From contig CAMYZF010000043.1 in assembly GCA_947303755.1 (NCBI GenBank), positions 1 to 9,110 on the forward strand: a DNA stretch of 9,110 nucleotides, given 5' to 3'. The DNA comes from an uncultured Erysipelotrichaceae bacterium. Lineage in GTDB: Bacteria > Bacillota_I > Bacilli_A > RFN20 > CAG-826. A program made the position numbers and the translations under genes. Within the stretch, counting starts at the first letter, position 1. Each line of letters starts with the position of its first letter. The notes under the pieces were generated by a model, which was not told the origin of the DNA, did no database searches, and was given only the letters and a program-made list of their open reading frames with translations. Shown here piece by piece: positions 4,156-9,110 of the stretch.

Positions 4156-6777
4156 TTAGTCAATATCGTCATCGAATATGGAGATTTGAGTGTAGCCTTT
4201 ATCCGGCTCTTTTTCGGTCTCAATTGCTTCCTTTTCGACTAGCGATTCACTCTCCTCTTTTTTGACGATTGGATCAGGAGAAATTATCGCATGAGACACT
4301 GTATCTTTTTTGATGTATTCCGACCCCTCGACAAATGGGATTTCGAGACGATTTTTCTTCGCCATTTCAATCGTTGAATGAGCGTAATAATCCATCGGGG
4401 TTAAGTGATAGTCATCGACGACAATTTCCACCATTTCTTTTAGATTATTTAAGATTCTGATTTTGGTTGGTTCGTCTTTAGAATCTGCTAGTTTAACATA
4501 AACTAGTTTATGTTCGTCAGACTTAAATGACTTGAACACTTGAGATGATTTTCCTAAACGAGTGACGAGTTCAGTCTTTCTAACATCGTAGATTCTTACG
4601 CAGCCTTTATCAGTCACCAAAATTGCTTTTCCTTCGACCTTATCTTTTTCAAAAGCAAGGAGGTTAACAATACTTTGATTTCCAAGCTTTGCGAAACCTT
4701 TAACACCACCGCTTTTCATACCGGCAAGTGGGAGTTCGTTTTCGTTATACATAACTGCGTTTCCATCGCTGGAGAAAAGTTGCAAGTTAGAGTCGCCAGT
4801 TGTAAAGGCAACATCGACAACTTCGTCATCTCCAAGTAATTTCATACAAGTTAATGGCTTAGAATAACGAATAACTTGGAAATTATCTAAACTTAAACGT
4901 TTAATTTGTCCGTGTTTTGACACTAAAACGAAGAATAAATCATTTTTAAACTTCTCTAATGCGTAGGCACGCACTATTTTTTCATTAGGATTTAAATTAA
5001 CGAGGTAATTGATGTGTTTACCTTCTTGTAACCATTTTGTTTCTTGGATCTCATGAACTGGAATGTAAAGGAAATTACCAAGATTTGTAAAACAGACCAA
5101 ATAATCGGTTGTCATGACTTTTCCAAGATAAACACAAGCATCACCGTCTTTCATGCCAGGAAGAGCGTTATCTCCACTAGAACGATAAGATTTAATGGTT
5201 GAGTATTTGATATAGCCATCACGAGAAACAGCGACCATAACTTCTTCTTTGTTAATGAGGTCACGTTTATCGATTGTGCCAGTATCTTCTTTTTCAACAA
5301 TCTGGGTTTTTCTATCTTGACCGTATTTTTTGGCGATTTCTTTTAAGTCAGAGATAAGAAGTTTATTGAGTTTATTTCTATCGGAAAGAATTCCTTTTAG
5401 GAATTCGATAGTCTCTTCTAAGGACTTTTTCTCGTTTTGCAAGGTTGTGATGTCAGTGTTGGACAACTTATAAAGTTGTAACATGACGATCGCTTCGGAT
5501 TGTGGCTCAGAAAATCCGTACTTTTCTTGCAAATTCTTCTTAGCATCGGCTTTATCCTTCGATTTTCGAATGGTTTCCACAACTTCATCAACAATTGAGA
5601 TAGCTTTGATTAAACCATTGACGATATCTAGACGAGCTTCAGACTTATTTAAATCATGGTTAGAACGACGAGTGATGACGTCGACTTGATGGTCGATATA
5701 ATTGTCAACAAAATCGAGGATATTCATCGTCTTTGGAGAGCCGTTTACAATCGCGACCATATTCGCAGAATAGCTAGTTCTTAAAGATGATTTAGTCATC
5801 AAATATTGATGTATAACATCAATCTTGGCATCTTTTTTTACTTCGATAACGATTCTTAAACCGTTTCGATCTGACTCATCACGGACTTCAGCAATGCCTG
5901 GCAAAACGTTGTTGTGACGAAGCATATCAATCTCGTGAACGAGGTCAATTTTTAAGGTTTTATAAGGTATTTCGGTAACGACAATTTTCTTCTCTTTTGG
6001 AGTGTCGATAATTTCGGTTTTTGACGCGACTTCGATACGTCCACGACCAGTTAAATAGATGTCTTGAAGACCATTTGATTTGTAAATCAAACCACCGGTT
6101 GGAAAATCGGGACCTTTGATAAATTCCATGAGGTCAAGAGGTTCCACTCTAACGTGATTGATACGATAAATGATTGCTTCAATAACCTCTTTGAGGTTAT
6201 GAGTTGGAATTTCTGTTGCCATACCAACAGCGATACCTTCAGTTCCGTTAACAAGTAAGTTCGGGAATCTAGCAGGCAAAGCAACTGGTTCAAAGTTTTC
6301 ATCATCAAATGTCAAAGACATTTCGATAGTATCTTTATCGATATCACGAACCATTTCTTCGGCAATTTGACTCAATCTTGCTTCAGTATAACGGTAAGCA
6401 GCTGGACCATCACCATCGATTGAACCATTATTTCCTTGGAAGTCGATTAATGGTGCGTTTACCTTCCAAGTTTGACTCATTCTCACTAACGCTTCGTAGA
6501 TAGAAGAGTCACCGTGTGGGTGATATTTTCCCATGACTGCACCAACGGTGTGAGCACACTTTCTTGTTGGACGGTTAAAGATGTTACCATCTTTATACAT
6601 CGCATAAATGATACGTCTTTGGACTGGTTTTAAACCATCGCGAGCATCTGGAATTGCACGATCTTGAATGACATATTTTGCATAAGTCGCAAAACGGTCA
6701 GACATGATTTCTTCCATTGTCTCGTTATGGATATTTTCGATTATTTCTTCGACTGGGGCGTTAACTTTTTTTGCCAT
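4156..6777 (-). CDS. parC: DNA topoisomerase IV subunit A
   Basis: An 873-residue subunit that cleaves and rejoins DNA in topoisomerase IV (ParC2ParE2), which unlinks daughter chromosomes and removes positive supercoils. The N-terminal winged-helix/tower region contains DARDGLKPVQRRI (44-56) and the quinolone-region HPHGDSSIYEAL (86-97), with Ser91 and Glu95 equal to E. coli ParC Ser80 and Glu84, so no resistance change is seen. Catalytic Tyr130 lies in AAYRYTEARLS. A coiled-coil stretch follows, then a C-terminal beta-pinwheel from about residue 500. The gyrase-specific GyrA box (QRRGGKG) is absent, which supports ParC over GyrA. An acidic, disordered tail of about 55 residues ends in QISIFDDDID, longer than the usual Gram-positive ParC. 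The start has GAGGTG 7 nt upstream (6785-6790), inside the end of parE, and is 1 nt from the parE stop (TAATATG), so the two subunits are probably made in step. Confidence 0.95.
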   Translation of the reverse strand: MAKKVNAPVEEIIENIHNETMEEIMSDRFATYAKYVIQDRAIPDARDGLKPVQRRIIYAMYKDGNIFNRPTRKCAHTVGAVMGKYHPHGDSSIYEALVRMSQTWKVNAPLIDFQGNNGSIDGDGPAAYRYTEARLSQIAEEMVRDIDKDTIEMSLTFDDENFEPVALPARFPNLLVNGTEGIAVGMATEIPTHNLKEVIEAIIYRINHVRVEPLDLMEFIKGPDFPTGGLIYKSNGLQDIYLTGRGRIEVASKTEIIDTPKEKKIVVTEIPYKTLKIDLVHEIDMLRHNNVLPGIAEVRDESDRNGLRIVIEVKKDAKIDVIHQYLMTKSSLRTSYSANMVAIVNGSPKTMNILDFVDNYIDHQVDVITRRSNHDLNKSEARLDIVNGLIKAISIVDEVVETIRKSKDKADAKKNLQEKYGFSEPQSEAIVMLQLYKLSNTDITTLQNEKKSLEETIEFLKGILSDRNKLNKLLISDLKEIAKKYGQDRKTQIVEKEDTGTIDKRDLINKEEVMVAVSRDGYIKYSTIKSYRSSGDNALPGMKDGDACVYLGKVMTTDYLVCFTNLGNFLYIPVHEIQETKWLQEGKHINYLVNLNPNEKIVRAYALEKFKNDLFFVLVSKHGQIKRLSLDNFQVIRYSKPLTCMKLLGDDEVVDVAFTTGDSNLQLFSSDGNAVMYNENELPLAGMKSGGVKGFAKLGNQSIVNLLAFEKDKVEGKAILVTDKGCVRIYDVRKTELVTRLGKSSQVFKSFKSDEHKLVYVKLADSKDEPTKIRILNNLKEMVEIVVDDYHLTPMDYYAHSTIEMAKKNRLEIPFVEGSEYIKKDTVSHAIISPDPIVKKEESESLVEKEAIETEKEPDKGYTQISIFDDDID
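4174..4188 (-). other. codons for QISIF, clamp-binding-like motif at the ParC C-terminus
   Basis: Residues 864-868 of ParC read Q-I-S-I-F, close to the bacterial sliding-clamp (DnaN) binding consensus QL(S/D)LF. They are placed at the end of a charged, probably unstructured tail, six residues from the C-terminus. The match and position are seen in the sequence; binding is inference. Confidence 0.4.
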
Positions 6778-6778
6778 A

Positions 6779-8722
6779 TTATTTCACCTCGTCTACAAAT
6801 GAGTCAACTTCGTTGAAGTTAATATTTTCTTCAATCCATTGACGTCTAACTTGGGCATCATTACCCATTAATGTATTTAATCTTTGTTCGGCAACTAAAG
6901 CATCTTCAATTGTGACTTTTAAGAGTTGTCTTCTTCTTGGATCCATGGTTGTCTCCCAAAGTTGTTCAGCGTTCATTTCTCCTAAACCTTTGTAGCGGCC
7001 AACCTTATATCCAGCACCGATTTCTTTTTTAGCTTTTTCTAAATCGTTGTCGTCCCAAGCGTATCTATAAATCATTTTATGATTTACTTCTTTATAAACA
7101 CGGTATAAAGGAGGCATTGCTACAAAGAGTTTTCCCTTCAAAATAAGAGGTCTCATGTAGTTATAGAAAAAGGTGATTAAAAGGGTTTGAATATGTGCAC
7201 CATCAGTATCAGCGTCCGTCATAATGATGACTTTCCCATAATGGGAGTTATCGGCATTAAATGTTTCTTTAACACCTGCACCAATTGTGTTGATCATTGT
7301 TGCACATTCTTCATTTTTAAGGGTTTTTTCAACTGGAATGCCAAAAGTATTTAGTGGTTTACCACGTAGTGGTAAGATTGCTTGATGCATTCTATCACGG
7401 CTACTTTTCGCTGTTCCACCAGCAGAATCGCCCTCAACGATGAATAATTCGTTTTTATCATAATCTTTGCTCGTTGCAGGTGTTAATTTGTCGGATAAAA
7501 CAATATCTTGTTTTATAGTTCTTTTACTTCTAGCCTCATCTTTGGCTTTTCGGGCCGCAACACGTGCAGTTTGAGCATCGATACATTTCTTGATTAAATT
7601 AACTGCGAACTCTTTGTGTTCGTTAAGATAATAACTAAAGTTATTATAAACAAAGTTAGTTAAGATTGGTAAAGCTTCAGGAGTTCCTAATTTTTGCTTA
7701 GTTTGTCCTTCGTATTCGAGCTTTGCTTCAGGAATTTTTAAAGAAATTACTGCAGTTAAACCTTCGCGAATATCGCTACCTTCAAGTTTAGTTTTTCCTT
7801 TTAACAAGGAATTTTCTTCTGCGTAGTCGTTAACTGCTTTGGTGATACCTGCTCTAAAACCTTGTTCATGAGTACCACCATCTCTAGTACGAACATTGTT
7901 AGCGTATGAATAAATATTTTCACCATAATCTTGATAAGCATATTGCATAGCAATATCAATCTTGATTGTGTTATCTTCTCCTTCAAAAGAAAGGATGTCT
8001 CCAAGAACATTTTTGTTAGCTTGAAGATCACGTATATAAGCCTTGATTCCGTCCTCATAACAAAACTCCATTTTTTCTTGAGTTTTTTCAACAAAAAGGG
8101 AGAATTTTACACCTTTTAAAAGATAGGCACTTTCCTTGATGTGATTAGCGATGATTTCTGGTTTGAATTCAGTCGTTGAGAAGATGCGAGAATCAGGCAT
8201 GAATCTCACTAAGGTACCATGCTTCTTGGTATTACCAAGAACTTCAAGAGGTGTCACAAGTTTTCCACCGTCTTCAAATCTTAAATGGTTAATTTGTCCA
8301 TTTCTAAAAACGGTCACATCGCAATACGTTGAGAGGGCATTTGTAACGGCTGCACCAACACCATGTAGGCCAGCGCTGGAGGTATAAACTTTAGAAGTAA
8401 ATTTACCACCTGAATGCAAAGTTGAGAAAATTAATTGAACGGCAGGCATACCGGTCTGTCGATGTATATCGACAGGAATTCCTCTTCCTTCGTCTTCAAC
8501 AGATAAAGCGCCATCTTTGTGGATGGTGATTTTGATTTCTTTTCCGAAGCCACTTAATGCTTCATCAACTGCGTTATCGAGTACTTCCCAAGCGAGGTGA
8601 TGAAGACCACCTTGGTTAGTAGATCCGATGTACATTGCCGGTCTTTTTCTAACACCAGCAAGGCCTTCTAAAATTTCAATATCAGCAGCAGTATATGATG
8701 TTTTTGGATCGTTTTTTGCCAT
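6779..8722 (-). CDS. parE: DNA topoisomerase IV subunit B
   Basis: A 647-residue ATPase subunit of topoisomerase IV, of normal Gram-positive length. The GHKL ATPase domain shows EVLDNAVDEA (46-55, Mg-binding Asn50), DEGRGIP (77-83) and the ATP lid GLHGVG (118-123). The transducer domain carries the switch lysine in QTKQKLG (340-346). The TOPRIM domain has VEGDSAGG (429-436) with catalytic Glu430, and TDADTDGAHIQTLL (502-515) with metal-binding aspartates. RYKGLGEMN (576-584) follows in the tail. HIQTLL (gyrase usually has HIRTLL) and the adjoining parC, not gyrA, support ParE over GyrB. The ATG at 8722 has only a weak AAAAGG 11 nt upstream; the protein start MAKNDPKTSYTAADI fits the family. 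It is first in the parE-parC operon, divergent from plsY, as seen in other Bacillota. Confidence 0.95.
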   Translation of the reverse strand: MAKNDPKTSYTAADIEILEGLAGVRKRPAMYIGSTNQGGLHHLAWEVLDNAVDEALSGFGKEIKITIHKDGALSVEDEGRGIPVDIHRQTGMPAVQLIFSTLHSGGKFTSKVYTSSAGLHGVGAAVTNALSTYCDVTVFRNGQINHLRFEDGGKLVTPLEVLGNTKKHGTLVRFMPDSRIFSTTEFKPEIIANHIKESAYLLKGVKFSLFVEKTQEKMEFCYEDGIKAYIRDLQANKNVLGDILSFEGEDNTIKIDIAMQYAYQDYGENIYSYANNVRTRDGGTHEQGFRAGITKAVNDYAEENSLLKGKTKLEGSDIREGLTAVISLKIPEAKLEYEGQTKQKLGTPEALPILTNFVYNNFSYYLNEHKEFAVNLIKKCIDAQTARVAARKAKDEARSKRTIKQDIVLSDKLTPATSKDYDKNELFIVEGDSAGGTAKSSRDRMHQAILPLRGKPLNTFGIPVEKTLKNEECATMINTIGAGVKETFNADNSHYGKVIIMTDADTDGAHIQTLLITFFYNYMRPLILKGKLFVAMPPLYRVYKEVNHKMIYRYAWDDNDLEKAKKEIGAGYKVGRYKGLGEMNAEQLWETTMDPRRRQLLKVTIEDALVAEQRLNTLMGNDAQVRRQWIEENINFNEVDSFVDEVK

Positions 8723-8740
8723 TGACTATATTACCTTTTC

Positions 8741-8758
8741 TCAATTTCTAAAAATTGA
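8741..8758. repeat. 18-bp palindrome at the parE transcription start
   Basis: TCAATTT (8741-8747) and AAATTGA (8752-8758) form a perfect inverted repeat with a 4-base centre. It covers the predicted parE +1 (about 8751) and touches the end of its -10 box, a place where a bound repressor would block initiation. It is AT-rich, so chance remains possible. Confidence 0.4.
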
Positions 8759-8766
8759 TTATAGCA
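8758..8766 (-). promoter_or_regulatory. extended -10 promoter of parE-parC
   Basis: The minus strand reads TGCTATAAT, a perfect extended -10 (TGnTATAAT). The -35 position (about 8781-8786, TATCTT) is poor, as is common when an extended -10 is present. It predicts a start near 8751 and a 5' leader of about 29 nt. Confidence 0.65.
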
Positions 8767-8775
8767 AAATAGTAA

Positions 8776-8805
8776 TTGAAAAGATAACCACTTTTTTTGT
8801 ATGAT
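8776..8805 (+). promoter_or_regulatory. promoter of plsY
   Basis: TTGAAA (8776-8781) and TATGAT (8800-8805) are separated by 18 bases, a near-consensus vegetative promoter. The predicted start is near 8812, giving a leader of about 19 nt. The -35 overlaps the -35 position of the divergent parE promoter. Confidence 0.6.
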
Positions 8806-8830
8806 ATTTGAGCAAGATTGGAGAAAAAAT

Positions 8831-9110
8831 ATGGATATTATTTTATATAATATAATCATCGGTTTATCGACATTTTTAATAGGTTATTTTTTTGGTTCAA
8901 TTCCTACCGGAGTTGTACTTTGTAAACTCATTTATCATAAAGATCCACGACTTGAAGGATCAAAAAATTCAGGTGGCACAAACGTCGGAAGACTGTTCGG
9001 AAAAAAGATGGGAATTTTAGTCATCGTTCTAGATATGATCAAGACCGTCATTCCCCTAATTGCTGTCTGGTTAGTCTTCAAATTTTCTCCACTTCAAGCA
9101 ACTTTCGAAG
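8831..9110 (+). CDS. plsY: glycerol-3-phosphate acyltransferase PlsY (3' end outside window)
   Basis: The first 93 residues of PlsY, the integral membrane enzyme that moves an acyl group from acyl-phosphate to the sn-1 position of glycerol-3-phosphate to make lysophosphatidate, the first step of phospholipid synthesis in most Gram-positives. Visible are an N-terminal transmembrane helix with GSIPTG (22-27, motif 1), GSKNSGGTNVGR (43-54, matching the glycine-rich loop usually written GSGNxGATN), FGKKMG (56-61) and the start of another helix with the conserved Asp and Lys in LDMIK (67-71). Two changes from the usual loop (Gly to Lys, Ala to Gly) are mild. The ATG at 8831 has GGAG (8820-8823) 7 nt upstream. 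The rest of the protein, usually about 200 residues in all, lies beyond the window. Confidence 0.9.
   Translation, partial: MDIILYNIIIGLSTFLIGYFFGSIPTGVVLCKLIYHKDPRLEGSKNSGGTNVGRLFGKKMGILVIVLDMIKTVIPLIAVWLVFKFSPLQATFE

Noticed and set aside
4156..8722. Assignment of the topoisomerase pair as gyrase (gyrB-gyrA)
   Set aside because: There is no GyrA box in the large subunit, the TOPRIM segment reads HIQTLL as in ParE, and the neighbour is plsY, the usual partner of parE-parC.
1..9110. Mycoplasma-type code with UGA as Trp
   Set aside because: All genes are full length and family-consistent under the standard code with Trp from TGG, so no UGA readthrough is needed. No TGA stop is used either, but eight stops are too few to draw a conclusion.
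1..9110. CRISPR array, insertion sequence, tRNA, rRNA or riboswitch
   Set aside because: I saw no regularly spaced repeats, transposase, terminal repeats, cloverleaf or conserved leader structure on either strand.

Overview
The window is an AT-rich, densely packed bacterial chromosome segment. The gene set (parE-parC divergent from plsY; yqeG-yqeH-nadD/yqeK-rsfS) points to the Bacillota, and the NadD-YqeK fusion is most familiar from Mollicutes-like lineages. All genes read through with the standard code: UGA is not needed as Trp, and the stops seen are TAA (seven) and TAG (one). My inference is an uncultured, genome-reduced member of the Bacilli near the Mollicutes/Erysipelotrichia rather than a true Mycoplasma. 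This is a judgement from gene content, not a phylogeny.

Layout. At the left edge (1-156, +) is the C-terminal end of a gene whose last 51 residues resemble the end of a PD-(D/E)XK nuclease fold. It converges, with a 6-base overlap, on a minus-strand gene for a small five-helix membrane protein of unknown function (151-666). A gap of about 300 bases (667-969) follows. It holds the membrane gene's promoter, two pairs of short direct repeats, two palindromes, a perfect match to the DnaA-box consensus, and the terminator of the next operon. The minus-strand operon yqeG-yqeH-nadD/yqeK-rsfS (4050-970) joins ribosome assembly (YqeH, RsfS and the HAD partner YqeG) to NAD synthesis (NadD) and an HD phosphohydrolase (YqeK-like, Ap4A hydrolase family). 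Genes overlap by one base (TAATG) at two junctions. Upstream and ending at its own intrinsic terminator is the two-gene operon parE-parC (8722-4156), encoding topoisomerase IV, the chromosome decatenase. Divergent from parE is the start of plsY (8831-9110, cut by the window edge), encoding a membrane acyltransferase of phospholipid synthesis.

Most of the window is housekeeping. The points that stand out are: a C-terminal QISIF sequence on the acidic tail of ParC that resembles a sliding-clamp-binding motif; two genes (yqeG and the membrane gene) whose consensus -10 box sits 6-7 nt before the ATG, implying leaderless mRNAs; a YqeH GTPase whose G3 (DxxG) motif and neighbouring signatures are eroded; and the repeat-rich gap at 667-920. 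I found no mobile element, CRISPR array, tRNA or rRNA, and no convincing new multi-gene system.
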